Source of the DNA: Discostella pseudostelligera
Lineage: Eukaryota; Bacillariophyta; Thalassiosirophyceae; Thalassiosirales; Thalassiosiraceae
Length of the DNA: 54,597 nucleotides
Direction of reading: 5' to 3'
Assembly: GCA_036940085.1 (NCBI GenBank)
Contig: JALLBK010000193.1
Span: 1 to 54,597 of the forward strand
Made by a program: the position numbers and the translations under genes
The notes under the pieces: generated by a model
Seen by the model: the letters and a program-made list of their open reading frames with translations, nothing else
What the model was told of the DNA's origin: nothing
The model's database searches: none
Shown: positions 19,517 through 34,500 of the stretch, one piece after another
Layout of the letters: every line of letters starts with the position of its first letter
Numbering within the stretch: position 1 is the stretch's first letter

Positions 19517-22500
19517 ATGGGTCCTCCTCTCGCCGACGCCTCCACCTCCAGCAGGAGTCGGGAGGTTGCCATCGAAACTCTAATTGATATGGATCCAAAT
19601 GGTGCCGCGTATCGTATCGCTAAGGCAAAGGTGGGTACCATATTGGATGTGGCATTGTGGTTGATGTTTGCGAGCAAATAACCAACACTGATGCACCCCT
19701 TTCGTTTTACTTATTCCCCTTCTCTCATTTCATTTGCATAACCTGCAGAATGCCGCCCTCATTGCCGCCTTGCGAGATCGGCCAAATCGCATAACTGATG
19801 GAGCACTATTCGACGCTGCGCATGCTTTGGGAAAATATGAAATTGCCTTGGATAGTCCTGAAGTATTGGATTTATATGGTCAGGAGAGCAACATGCACGG
19901 CACAAATAATAATAGTGGTGTAGGTGGTGTTGGCGACAGTGAGAATGCTCTCGAAAATGCAAAGTCTGCAGCTACTGATGGTACGGTCGATGGCTGCTCA
20001 TCAAGTGGTACTCCTACAACAAATGAGCCAACACTCAGGGAAGGTTGGGAGACAAGAATTCTTCGCCATCACAATAAAATCATACGGGCTAAGAATAATG
20101 CCAATCCAACAAATGCTATGGGTAGGGTAGCATCAGCTAGTAGTACCATGGGGGGCATGCCAATCAAGTCAACAGCCTCAACAACAGCTCCATGTGCCAT
20201 GCCACCCCCTGCATTAATTTCGGCGCTACGTCAAATCTTTGGCTCAACATCATCTCACAACTTGCCAGATTTATTGGACAATAATCTGAGCGAAAGTTCG
20301 AACATATTCGATGGTGATAACACGGGAAAGATAGCTGGCAACACACTCCCATCACTGCTGTCTACTGTGCTGAACCACCCAATCTTTGCTTTGACGTCCA
20401 TCCCTGCATCGTTACCAGTACCTACTGAGTCCACTGATAGCACTCCTTTATTGAATAATTTCCGCCGAACTGGCAGTGGCGGTGCGCATGATAAGAGGAA
20501 AATGCTAGATGAGGTAGAAGGCGAAGTGGATAGTGATGGAGAACGGGAGGCTCGTCATTCCAGGGACTCCTCTTCAGTTGCCACCTCCGTTGGTGGGGGA
20601 GAAAAACACGACGGATCTGGTGGCATAGAGAACACCGATGAAACAGAGGAGCCACCTTTATTAGCCAGACCAAAGGAGATGTGTGTACCATTGGCTGCCA
20701 ATCTGGAATCTATTCTGGGAAACGTCTGTCGTGACATACTGCACAATAGTGGCACACCGAACAGTCGTTTGCATGGCTTGTTAATTGCCGCGCTATCGGT
20801 GATGACGGGGTGCTTATTCTCTCAAGAAGAGTTGGAGAGCATGAACTTTGGGGGTGTGCCGGATGGTCCTGATCCGGGGCCCACGACAACAGCGACGACC
20901 TCCCGAATTTTGGATTCTTCCAACACTACGGATCCATTTGAACATTTGCTTCAAGTGGGAGCTCTACTAGCTACATTTCCCACGAGCGAGGAAATGACCG
21001 AGTTTGCTTTGGATAAACAACTTCTTCAGTACTTTGTCTCGGCATCCTCCTTGTACGAAGAGCGGATTGAAATACAAAAGGCGACTTTGTTTCAGAGTCA
21101 AATGCCATCGCCGCCCTCCAAGGATGTGCCGGAGGCGGCGCAGCTACTGCCGTTACCAAATGCATCGTCGCTGCAAGATGACAAATCATCCGATATTGTG
21201 CAAGAAGTGATGACATCCGTGAACGATGTTGCTGGGGTCGACACTACCGCGATAAATTCCGCAGAGAGGGGTGGTGACTCGGAATCATCGGGTAATGAAG
21301 AGAATAGCCCAAATCTGGACGTTGTACCCGCGTCTGATGATAAAGAACTCACAGATGGTAGGCTGACTCGACACATTGACAATTTTTCTGCCCACAGTGA
21401 CGATGACGACGACGACGACGATGGGAGCGACGCAAACGATAGTTTCGATGAAGTAGAGGACCCTAATGCAGGGGATGAATCGTCTGAATCCGAACATGAC
21501 GATGACACAGATAGTAGTCACGAGGAATCGGACGGTGAAGAAATCGAAGATGATGACGAAGAACTTGACAACGAAGACCAGAGTGAAAATGACAATGAAG
21601 ACGAAGAGCTCCAACGCGCATTGACCCTAAGCCTCGTCCCGGCAGTAGGGGCGGACAGTTCGGACGAATCGCATTCAGATGATGGCTGCTCCAATCATTC
21701 TGAGGACTCGGGAGGGGACGCTGACAGCAACGTTAGTGATGCTATCATCGAGGCCGCTGCTGGATGTGGCGATAAGAATACGATGGAAGTCTCCGCATGC
21801 GCCACAGTAGAGCCCGATTTGACGACCCCAGCTGCCAAGGCTTATGGTGGAGCATGGAAAACTTCATCTACACGGAAGAGTGACAATTCGGCAACTCTTC
21901 CGCCATTACTGACACCACCAGCACTGTCTGCCTTGCCAAGTCATTATCACTCGTCTCAGGCCCATTCCGATGGCCCCGGAGAAGAAGACAAATTGTGTTC
22001 ACACCCCTCTTCTGTGTTCGAACCGTCAGCGCTATCTAGTTTTGGAAAACTACCTGCATCGCATGTTTTGGTGCATTTGTTGCTTGCTATATTGGGAATG
22101 ATGCAGGAGCGTTATTCATTATCAGACGAGTCTGATAATAACAGTATTCCGTCACGTTTGTTTTCAAAGCGCGCTGCAATGGACGAAAAGGACACCGTTA
22201 AAAGTGCGGGATCGAATGCCATTGGAGATACCCACAGCAATTCGAAGTTTGTTCCGGACTCAACCACGGCTTCATTTTTGATTGCGTTCCTCCATCTTTC
22301 AAGTCATTTACGAGATTTGGCGCTGGCAAGGTTGAATGATTGCATTTCTAGTTCGGAGGAAGAGTTCGCAGGTGTCAACTTTAGGGACGGAGGAGGGATT
22401 CAAATCGCTCACCCTTCATCACTTGATAGGGATGAGGCAGATGATCCTCTCATCGAGAAGGATGACCCTGCCGGGGCAGAAGCGGCTGCAATTTCTTCTG

Positions 22501-25500
22501 CATACGCCGATACTGTGAAGGTTACTTCAGATTCTTTTGATAATAAAGGACTCAAACGCAAGGCAGCAGCGGCGGTGCAGATCGCTGGTCTACGATATGA
22601 AACACAGAAAAAGCTAGTGAAAACGTGGACGAATAGAGTGGCATTTTATTCTACGTGCTGCATTCTCAACTTGAAGTGTTTGAGACTTTTCATGGGAAAG
22701 ACAATGGAGCAGGGTGTGGCGAGCTCCTCGGACAAAAATTTACTCGGTGACCACGAAAAGGGAGTCGTTGAAAGGCCGAATGCTTCCGCATTGTTTCCTA
22801 TACCAACCAAGACCCGCCTTTCACTTGTCAAAGCACTCTCCAGTTTTTTCAGCTCTGCAGCATCGAAGTCGTTTCAATCTCTGAAGCTTGCAATGAACAA
22901 TTTCTACAAGCACAATGATGAGACAATGTCCCTGCCTGATTCGCTACAAGACCAATTATTGGTGTCAGCATTATGCAATGAATCTCTTTGCCTTTGGGGA
23001 TATGCACTACCCCTGCTATATCCGGATCATCTGGCACGTGTAGAGTTGTTAGGCAATATGCTGGAGTCTTTCCAATCATCAACTTCTGCATCATCAACGG
23101 TAGACGATTCCAGATATCTCATCACAGAATCAAACAGCGGCATAAAGTCATGCACTTGGAGTGATAGTGAAATGCAATGCTGGAAATTAGAGATATTGTG
23201 CAAGCGATTAAGAGTGAGTGACATGCTGGATTGTTTTGTGGGAGCTCCTATTATGGATAGTATCGGTATCAAAAACAAATTTGATCAGCACCAGGATGAG
23301 AGCAATCCATGGCCGAGGAAAACTGTCGGAAGACAAAATTCGCTACGCTCTATATCCCTTTTGAGTAAAACAATTCTGGAACGGTCGCAGGGAGATGGGA
23401 ATAAAAAGAGCGACAATCTCACCAAATTTTACCTGGCCTTGTGCCAACGGGCCACATCTTTCCTCATTTTATGGAACGACCTATCAATTTCCTCCATTGA
23501 TACCAATGACCATGACATTTCCGGAGGAGAGTCAAGCATCAACACGGGGTCAGTTGGTGGCATCGGATCGTCTTGGTTAGACAGAAGATCACTCCAACTC
23601 GAAATCAATCCCGAATCTTTCCAATTCGACTCGACGAAATGCGCAGATTCCATATCCGTGACCTCGTCATCATCTTCTTCGCCTCCTATCACTGCTAATC
23701 AGCGGGCAGCAAAAGTCTGGGGCACTGTCTTATCTACTACGTGTTTCTTGCCCAAGAGCGGTGTGCATCGATGGGCTGTCAAACTCGACAAGTGTGAACG
23801 AGGACACGTGTTTGTCGGGGTCTCCACTGCTCGAACAAATCTCAAGACTTATGTTGGAGGGGACTCATATGGATGGGGTCTCATCGGCACCCAAGCTCTG
23901 TGGCATGACAGGAGTAAACTCCGTGGGGATTATGGTTCTACCTTCCGAACTGGCGCTGTCGTTGTCATCACACTAGATACAAACGTTGGGACATTAAGTT
24001 TCGGTCTATGGAAAGAGGGATCTTCTGCATCAGACGCTCCGCATGCACCTCTTTCAACTCAATCACTCCTGGGGTCGCCACTGCGAGTTCCAGTGCAAGG
24101 ACAAGCTGGGGGAGGTCCTTATGTTGAAGATTGGGGAATCGCATTCGAAGGTCTTCCATTGGATGTGAAGCTTTACCCTGGTAAGTATGTGCATCCTTCT
24201 TTTATTTCCCAATGTTTATAAGACCTATGGCGTGCTGATATCAATCATCCATCCTTTTTTCTCCGTATCTTCTAGCTGTTGGTCTGTACCAAAGAGATGA
24301 CCGTGTAACTCTCTGCACTGTTTCCAAGTCAATTGCATCAAGTGTTGGAAACCCAACATCGCTCCTCTCCTTACCTTGTGGAGACCTCTACTTCCCAGCG
24401 TCGAGCAACGATGAAGACCAAAAATACAAATCTTTTGTTAGATCATGGAATCAAGCTTTGTGTTCTGACGGTGTGGCTTTCGCAACGGAAATTCTCGGGA
24501 GATCAATACAGCATCTTTCGAATTGTGATGCACTGCTGCTGAGTGAGGGCGACGTCTTGTTGACTGAGATCTTGCCTTGCTTGGCTTCTAGCATTTGCTT
24601 GATTCCCTCGTGCATTCCAACCCTCTCTGTACAATATGCCATGGAACTTCTCCCATTTGTCACAAGATGCGCAAAGGCAATTGATAAATTGGTTGAATCC
24701 AAAGATTGTTCCATCGGGATCGACGTGAACGGGGGTGAATGGGCTATTTGCTCTTCATCTACCTCAGAAGGTAATTCGAAAGAGGGCAGTAGAAGCCCTG
24801 ATTCATATTTCGTTCTCATTGAGCGCAACGCCATGCAAACGACAGCGACTGGGTACTCTTTTTATCAAGGCAAATCATTGAAAAACGATTTTGTTGTTAT
24901 CGGCACATCTTCTGGCACTCGTCTTCATCTGGTCGAGGACTCGTGCACATCTGAAAGTCACAATATAAGAGGAAGTATTCCACATGAACAGGTTCCACAA
25001 ATATCCGCTAGAGCAACTATCATCGACGCTCGCCTTAACCTGGATGGTACGAAGTTTGAAGGTGTTCGGTATCGTGTAGAAAACGGATCCTCAGAACTTG
25101 TCACTGGATTCTTGCAAAAGCAATCTTCCACTAAAGCTTCTCGTCCATTTGATTTCATGAAGCAAATGATACGAACTGAATGTATTTTGAGCCTCGCTGT
25201 TGGACATCTTTCTCTCATTTTATGCTCCCAGACATCTATGTCTGATGTCGGCAATGATGTCATGATCGAAACGGCAAATAAATCATTGGAACCTCTTATC
25301 TCAACGTCTTTCATCTTGTCGAGAGGGGTTTCATATTGTGATGGAAGCTCTGTTCGCCGCGCTGTTCACTCTATTTGGGATCGCTGTAATTCAGAGGACA
25401 TGTACACTCATATCAGAGAACAGTGGAAGTACACAATTTGCAACGATTTGCTTTATCCGACAGATAATTTAATGGACAACGCGATGAAAATGGAGGACGC

Positions 25501-28500
25501 GATGGCTATAATAGAACAGCGGGGCCCTACTTCTTGGGTGGAAAGAATGGGTTCTTTGTCTCGTCTTTGCCCAGACAAATACGAAACTGCGCAGAAATCG
25601 ATCGCGTCTGCCATTTTCTACCACACATATCAATTGTCAAACGATTCTCAGTCCGAAATTGCATCTCAAGCTATACAACATTCACTGCAGATACTGGAAA
25701 ATGGAATCCGAGGAGCCCTACTTAGAGCGGGAGCGGGCGCGGGTGTCCGATTCAAGACCATTTGCGAAGATCACTGCTCGCTTTTGGTCTTAATTGCGAA
25801 GTTCCTCTTCGAGTTTTCATGCGTGGCTGATTTCAACCAATCGATGGAATGCATTGTCGATGATATTGCTCTAATATCGAAGTCCATCAATACCGAAAAG
25901 GATCTTGTTTACATCAAACAGAAGATGAGTATAATAACGGATCAAAGCATAATACAATGTGTGGGACTTCGATCGGTGCATTTCCTCCTGCAACCAGAAG
26001 ATGAACTGCAGGGCGTTAGTGTACATGCTGCTGTAGAGGCAGCTCTAATTTCGTTGCCTCGGCTGCTCTGTCCACCCGCTTTGGTGACGTCATCCGACTT
26101 GAAACGCAATCATGGCTTGTCCAATCACTGCACTTCCAGAATTTCTGGTTGTAGTGCTATCATCCAAACTCATATCCACTCAAGTATTCGCAACATATAT
26201 GGCCATGTCGGATTAATTCTCGCGGCTGCTGTTCATCAAGTGACAAAGTTGCCGACGCTCGGGCTCCTCGCTTGCTATTTTACTGACGTTCACCCAAAGG
26301 AACACAATGACATAATCCTCCACGTTTTGCCGAGCTTGAGGGTAATTACGGATCGTTGTAGAGGGCAGGTACTAAGCCCAGACCCGAATCTTCTTGATAT
26401 TGTTTTCAAGCAACGAAATCAACGATTACTTGAAACATCAGTTTCGATACTTCTGGTAGCATGTGGTCAATTATCACACGGCGCTGCCAATTCTTCCTTG
26501 GTTGACGTCCTCTCAGAGAACCTGTTTCATGAAATAACCGAATCAATCGTTCTTGCCACGGAGGACGCTAGTTTGATCAGTGAGCGTGAAGAGAAGGAAG
26601 TTGTGCGGTCAGACTGGATTACTTCCCATGCATCCCTTGAGAGTAAGCCAGCAACGAGTCAATCTGCCGAGACGGCTATCCAATCTTCAAAAAGTTCGGA
26701 ATATCTCGCAGAGCGGATTATTGCAAACATGAACGGAACAATGCTTTCAGAGGCACAATCATCTGCTTATCTCACTCAGTTACTCGATATTCTTCACGTC
26801 GTGATTAATTCGCAATCTTTCATCGAGGGTATAATTAAACGATCAGAGACATTGCTGTCGACTATTGGATTCACAGCCACCGTTAGAGATGAAGGAGGCG
26901 ACAGCTGTTCGCCAATTCTTCGGCTCCCGTTGCGATTTAGACGTCGTTTATTGCGTCTGCTACGGCCTATCCTCGCTGCTACGGATGCAGATTCATCGAT
27001 CATTCGTCAGCTATTATTCACGGCAGGAGCATATGTAGACGTGGCTCGGGGTGCTAGTACTGCAGAATATTCCAACGATGACCTGTTGGTTGCTTGGAGC
27101 ACAATTTCGCTGCTTCGTCACCTTTACACGTGTTCGTCGTCATGGAGAAATGCGATCCATCAGCAAGTTGCGGCTCGAGGATCGAATGAATTATCGATAT
27201 TGCATGGCACTCTCACATTCTTGGGCGGTACTCCAGGCTCCCTTTATCCCGGGGATTTTGTAGTGATTGATCCTAAGGCAGCATCATCATCTTCCACCGT
27301 TGGATCAACGAAGACTCGTCATTCGACCTCACAGTCAGGGTTGCATTTGAATACATCTGGCAGTGGTTCTGAAGAGATAGCGGCTGGTTTGTGCCGGGTT
27401 TGCTCACTGTCTGGTGTCATCAGTAGCATTGATTCTCACCATGGCACATGTGAAGTTATTCTCTTGGATCAGCCGCGAACAATCAGCAAGCCTTTAATCG
27501 GAGGTACAATCACTACACGAGCTATTCACGTTAGTGCTACACATATCTCCGCCGCAAACGAGCTTCCTCTTCTTATAGACGTCACCGACTTTCCTGCAAT
27601 TGATGTCTTCATCCAATTGTCTGATACTATCAAGAATGTGTCATCTGCTTTCAAATCTACCAGCAACGTCCCAGACAGTGACTTGAAACTGGATATTGAC
27701 GCTTATGCATTATTGGAATGTTCTCTGGGTCTACGTTCAACGACAGTTCTTATTTCTGAACCCAACTTACTTCAAAAGTGTATTGGACACGAATCTGATG
27801 GATTGAGATCACTCGTGGCACAAGCGTAAGTCGCTGGATTTGGTCTTTGGCCTCTTTTGATTGCTCATAGTTACGAACTAACTCCGATTGTTCTTGCTAT
27901 TGAAGTCTTTTTATAGGGAGTGTCCAGAACAAAAATGTCCGTAGTGTCAGTTCATTGCCTAGCCTTGAAGCCCGTGCCATACATCTTCTCCTGATGCGAC
28001 TGGCAGTGAAGTCTAGGGCAAGGGTGCTCGATCATACAGGACGTTCAAAGTTGGAAGCTCTCTTCGAAGACAATCAATCGAATGATCTTGAGGACAAAGA
28101 GCGTCATACTTCATCATTAGCCGAACCAACAATTTCTGATGAAAGGGAGAGGACTTTCAGAAGCAGTATTTCTCGCGATACATCATCGAATGAAAGACGC
28201 GAAGACGAGACAAGTGGATCATCTTTAGATACCGAGCAAAACAACGAAGACAACAATAATGAGTCTTCCGATGATGCTGCTGCTGCGCACTTGCGCGAAG
28301 CTGCGATAGTTCAAATGGCAGAGCTTGGGTTACCAAGGCAATGGGCAGAGCTGGCGCTGAGCCGGGTGGGAGGGACTAATATTGAAGCAGCAGTGCATTT
28401 CTGTCTTGAGAGGGGCGGTGATATGGAGCGCCTACTTGCAGAGAATACGCAACGTCGGGGAGCTTCGACCTTAGTTTCTGGTCGAAGGAGGGGGTTTGGG

Positions 28501-31500
28501 GCTTCGCGAATGAACTCAACCAATTTAATAAGGCAGCTCGTCGAAATGGGATTTCCCCATCACTGGTGTGTTGAGGCATTATCGGCAACAAGGAATAATG
28601 TTGACGAGGCGCTGACGTGGATCCTCATGAATGGAGATCGCCTCAGTTTGGATGACGAAGCAGTCGACGATGGGCACGGCGAAGAGACTGGTGACGATGA
28701 TAATGAAAGCGAGGAAGACGAAGCGGAGGTGGAAGAGGACGATGGAAATCATGGTGACAACGAAAACGACGAAGAGGAGAATTGTATGGCTGAGACGATT
28801 AAACAAACTCATGCATCGGAGCCTTCATGGTCTGAACTCTGCCCCATTCGTTGTGTCTCTGGTCGCCCAGATATTAATCCGCTCTCGCTCGAAGTAACCG
28901 GTTCGCCGAATGGAGACTTAAGTTCGGTTGGCACCAAAGGCGTCCTGTTAACAACAGGGAAATGGTACTACGAAGTTGAGATCAAGACTGTGGGTTGTCT
29001 TTACATCGGATGGGCAGATTCTTCTTTTACTGGTCACTCCCTAACTGATCAAGGTGATTGTTGTGGCAATGGACCGCACATTTGGACATTTGATGGCTGG
29101 CGCCGCTATCGCTGGCATGCAAACGCGACAGGTCTGTTTCATTATTTTTACTGCACTATGTCTTTTATTGATGTCGTCTCACACTCGTGTCGTTACACAC
29201 TCTTTCCTGCGTGCCAGATTGGGGCTGCAAGTGGAACAAAGGTGATATTGTAGGGTGTCTTGTTGACATGGACTCTATGAGTGTTAGTTTCACTCTCAAT
29301 GGCAAAGGGGAGGAGATCGGAATGGGCATTGCTTTTAGTGGCGAAGGATTTCGCCCATGCAGTGGCGTGTATGCGTATGTTAGTTTGAATCGGTGCGTGA
29401 TAATATTGTTCCCATGTCGATCCTTCAACTTGCTTTATCGCTGGGCTTATTTTCGTACATGCTCCTTGTAGTCGGGAACAGGTGAGATTCATACTTGGAG
29501 GAAATGGGACCGAGCCATTTAAATATCCTCCACCGGATGGCTACTTCGGCGTTGGTGAGGCAATTCTTGAGGCTGTTAAAGAAAGGGATGCCCTGTTGGC
29601 AGAGGAGAAAGTATTGGATGATAGTTGCAACTCAACTATTGCAGATCCATCTAAAGCGGTGATCAAGAAAAAATATATTAGCGACTGTTCAGATGGAGAA
29701 CATGGTCACGAGCTTTTCGCATGGCAACACCGATATTACGGCTCCGATGCATCCGTTCACCTGGGTGCAAGCAGACCCAGTATTTTCGGGGGAACACGTA
29801 TCAACCTAAAACCCTCCAAGAACGATGGCTCCACTGACAATAACAATCTGACGGTGGCAGATATCTCATCGCGCTTGAGCAAGATCTTTGCAGCAGCAAA
29901 TAAGAATGCGACATCTAAAGATGATGCGAAATCATTGGATTCACGTATTGCTAAACTTCGAGATGCATACGCGAAGATCAATGATGACATTGAAAGCGAT
30001 TTGAAAGAGGTGTTAATTGAAATTTGTGTTCTCTATTCACAAAAGCTGGTGATACACTTGTTGATTGCATCTTCCAATCAGTTTGACCTTCAAGTCTTCC
30101 TTCCGACCTCGATGGATACACCGTGGTCCGAACTTGAGGTTAGCCGACGGCTATGGCAAATTATTGAAAAATGTACTTCACTCCAGACAACTGGCTGGGT
30201 TGGAGAAGCAGGCGCGATGGCGGTAGCTGCAGAGGCCCTTGGACTCGGAATTTCATCTGGTGACCATAAGACCAATTCCTTGCCTGCTGGAATGTGCGCT
30301 GTTAGTGCTTCTGACGACCAACTTAGTCTTGCGTGTGGAGGTGTTACCCAGTTTTTGTCAGCAGCTACCTCCCGAGCCGTATCTGATGATGAGCTCATAT
30401 CAACAGCTTGGACATTTGCTGCTTGCGCAGAGAATGCTGTTGGACGCGGAGTTGGTGGTGCACTCTCATTCATCAGAACTAGTATGCAAAGTGCTGTTAC
30501 TTCGTCTTCTTCGTTTCGTGCGATTATCCTTGCAGCGGTCCGGAGAGCGACACGCCTTTTATCTTCAGCGGAATCCGGGACAGAGGACAGTATATCACTG
30601 GTAAGTTATGCATAATTCCCTCCTTGGTTGGTTCAAACAATTTTTCACTGATGCATTGAGAACCATGATTTGATTCTTTGGTAGGAGGAGGAATCAGAGG
30701 ATCGCAAGCGCTCGGATAGCACTGACAATACTGGCCATGCTCCTGACGCACGTCTCGTGTCATTTCTCACGGGGTTACTCGTCAGCGTACCTGTCAGTAG
30801 TCGACTTTCCGGCGGTGACAATGAAACTTTGAGATGTGAATTATTTGAGGCTTGGTGTATCGGTTTGCTCTCTGCGTCAAGTCCCTGGCGGATGGTTTCT
30901 GCCTTCACTGCAGCTGGAATATTGAGTATTTGTCCCCAGGCGCTGACTTACGCCACGTCTCGTACACCAACAATTGCAAGATATTTTGGAGGACTTGAAA
31001 GTAAGGTATTGCGCCGATCATGGGCTGAACGAGCTGCGGTCCCCGTAGTTTCGAAGTATTCTCAGGCATTAATAGAGCTCCTCGCCAGCGTAAAAAGTGC
31101 TGTAAGGGTCCTCCGTGCCCCTTCCCTCTCAATCTCTACCGACGTTGACACCTCGACGCCAAATCCTTCGACATGCACAATCGACAGTTCTCGTAAGTGT
31201 AATAATTGGGAATGTAGTGAAGGATGGGTCATAAGCAATGAAACGTGGGACATTTGGACGGGCACCGTAGAACTCATGGATGTAGATTGGAAAACGCCTG
31301 CGCGATCTAGCGCCCATACATTAATGGATAGTGGAGAAGGCCCCCCAATGTTGAGAGAAAGTTGCACCGTGATGCGTGGTGTTGATTGGGATTATGGTAA
31401 TGAAGATGGGAAAGACATTTATGAGCAGGATAAACTTGAAAAAGAGAATCGTAAGCTTGCCGCAGAAACAGAGGAAAAAGCGAGACGCGCAGAGCAAGAA

Positions 31501-34500
31501 CGGAAAAATGAAATTGATCCTTCAGATCCAGCAAGTGAAGATGACCCCGCTGAAAGTTCGGACCCTCACAGGGAGGCAGAGGATGTGAAGCCGGAGGTTG
31601 AACTTGATCAAACTGATGATAAAGCAAAGAGGAAAAAGAAGAAATCATTCTCATCGAAGCTTCCACTTGGTACTGTCTTGTCTATAGAACCGTGGAAAGG
31701 AATTCCTGCGATGGCGCGTCGAGTGAGGTGGCATTTAACTGACAAAGAGGGAATTTATCGTTACGGAGGAGATGGAGGACGCTTCGATTTACAACACGCC
31801 GAAACAAATGAGAAGGAAACTCGTGTAAAGAAGAAGCACCCTGTTCCGGAAACTCACGAGCAGTGTGCCTCCCGTTGTGGATTCGGGGCGAGAAGAATGT
31901 TGAGTATCATTCTCCGCTTAAACAAAGATTCCTTGTCAACCGATCGTACCGCGTGTGATGGAATCTTGGAATGGCCTGATTTTGGAGCAGGTGTTCGAGT
32001 AGAATGCATGTTCTACTCTGACGGTGCCATATCAATTACCGAGAGAGAGGTGCTCTACGGTTCAAAAGATTCAGGTTGGGAGCCACGTTTTGGGCAGCCT
32101 AATTTTGTGTCAGGGCAAACGATGGTCATTAGTCCAACGCGCAATTCAAAGACTTGTGATGACTCATTGCCGGCATACGATGAACTTCTTGGTAGCAATA
32201 GCTTCCTCGTGAAACATCTTCGAAACAAAGAAGACGGCGGGGGGCCAATTAGAGTCACAAGCGAAATGCGCGTTAGACGAGCAACACAAAGTGCTGGAGA
32301 TACAAAACCGCCGTGTCCATTTTCTTCATCTCAACTTCCGCCAATATGTTTCGACCCTTACTTTCACGCTTCGTCACTAACCCTGTCAAAAGACATGAAA
32401 TCTGTGACTTGTACAAATTCGGAGGGGCGTGGTGTTGCATTTGGGAATGTTGGTTTTACTAAAGGCGTTCATTATTGGGAAGTTAAGCTGGAGAAGGCTG
32501 AAATTGGCAGTGTTTATATTGGGGTTGCCGAGAAACCATCAGATTTAGAGAGCCAGCCAAAGTTGAACAGGTGGCTTGGGTGGTGAGAATAAATATGATT
32601 GTATGATCAGTCGAATACCTATCATATCTCTAACTTGATGCGTTGATACCATTTGCAGGGGCTTCGTCAATTTCAGAGCCACGTTTGCATCCGGCGCAGA
32701 GAGAGTTTACGGAGTTCATTGTCATGCTGGCGATACAATCGGAATATTGCTAGACTGTGATGCAGGAAGACTTAACTATTTTATTGACGGTGTAAAATAT
32801 GGCGAACATATCCTCAACGATTTGGGCTGCGCGTTTGAGAATATTAGCCCGATGGGGTTCGATGCGGATGGTTGCGGGAGTGGAGGGGCTGCACAGGTTT
32901 GATGAATATGAATGTTATGGTGACCTGTTGTCTGCTTATTCGAAATTGCTCACGAACTGAAATACATTTCTGCATCAGGGTGCACCAAGTGCCGTCGATA
33001 TCGGCAGGAATGGTCGATATCATGCAAATAGTGTGGTTCAGCCCAAAGCATTATGGCCAGTCATTGGGTTACGGCACCCTGGGGACCGGGTAACGATCTC
33101 ATCTAAATGGTTGACTTCCCATGGAGTCGATGGCGCTGCTGTTGTGAAGAACATGTTTGCGGTAGATGAAGTATTGTGTGCATATGAAGTTTCAAACCAG
33201 TCCACTCTAGCAAATCCCATCCCTAACCATGCCATGGCCTCATTCCCACCATGGTTCATAGAAGAATCTTTCAACGAATGTGAGTATTCATTGTCGCGCT
33301 TTGGTCCTTTCTGATGTCATACTGATTCTAATGTTATTGTCCGTCAGATAATCGATGGGAGAGTGGACTGTGGTATAGGTCTAGTACTCGAGGAAGTGGC
33401 CCTTGCAAGCTGTCAAGTTATTGCCTTGATGTTGAGTTGGATATTTCGCCTCTATCTTGCGCAGCTGCATGCGCATCTATTGGCTTACCCATCGCACTGC
33501 TTCATGGCGATAGAGTTAATGTGAAACGTAGTGCGGGTCGGATATTGGAGCTTCAAGAAGAAGCTGTCATTCTTGGGGCGTACCAAGGCAACCTTTTTTA
33601 CCGCATTGTGTCTCAGAAAAGCGAAGGTGGAAGCTTGACGGAAGGTGGTGGTCGTTCCTGGTTTTGGGATGAAAGCGAGGCAGTAGAAGGTGGTTTGGAA
33701 TTAATTGGGGAAGGCTTGGGCCGGTCAGTGTCATTGCCAAAGTTGCGCCGCTTCATCCCCCGATGTGGTGGCTTAAGAGTGGTGTATCCAAAAGGCGCTG
33801 TTGGTGAGATTCAAATAAATTTGACCCATGCATTATTACGTACATATTTATTGGTGTTCGCTCATCCCTGTGCCTCCTGCTTGCTGCCAAAAAGTACGAT
33901 TTGATCTTGAAATCTCTGAAGGATCATCAAGTATAGGAACTATCGCAAGCGGCACTATTATTCCTCCAGCGCATATTATCGAGAGGCGGCTGAACTCGTG
34001 TGGTGTTGCTCGTTATCTTATTGACTATGAGCCATTTGGGCGTGGGTGGATAAGCAGTCGAATCCGAGGAGGAAACGAGGAACAAATTGTTGAAATATTA
34101 CCCGTCTGCGCAGACAAGGAAAAGGAGTCTTCGTGCGAATCAGAATATATTACACCAGAAGACTCTGCAAGAGAATGGTTCAAAAATTACACGCGAGAAT
34201 TGGATTCTTCCTCAGAGGTGAATGTAAAACACTCTTTTTTTGAATCGATGAAGATTCGAAGTGTGAATGAATTTGGAGAACTGTTGATGTCTGGAGTTAT
34301 TGGGGGCATGAATGAATTGGAATCGGACGCTCTCATTGCATTCACCTACGGACGAATATGTGACACCTTGCCATACAGCTCTGAGGGAGGGTGCTCATTC
34401 CATAATTGTGCTCTTGTTCTGTGTGCAGCTCAATCATGCAGTCCAGATCAGCTAGGAGGCACGAGTACTTCATTAGATACATTAGTTCACGAAGTCGCAA

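Noticed and set aside
21380..21620. GAY-rich repeat in the HECT gene as a microsatellite
   Set aside because: It encodes the acidic Asp/Glu tract in frame, so it is treated as protein sequence.
26084..26096. TGACGTCA CRE palindrome within the HECT gene
   Set aside because: It lies inside a coding exon, where a chance 8-mer is likely.
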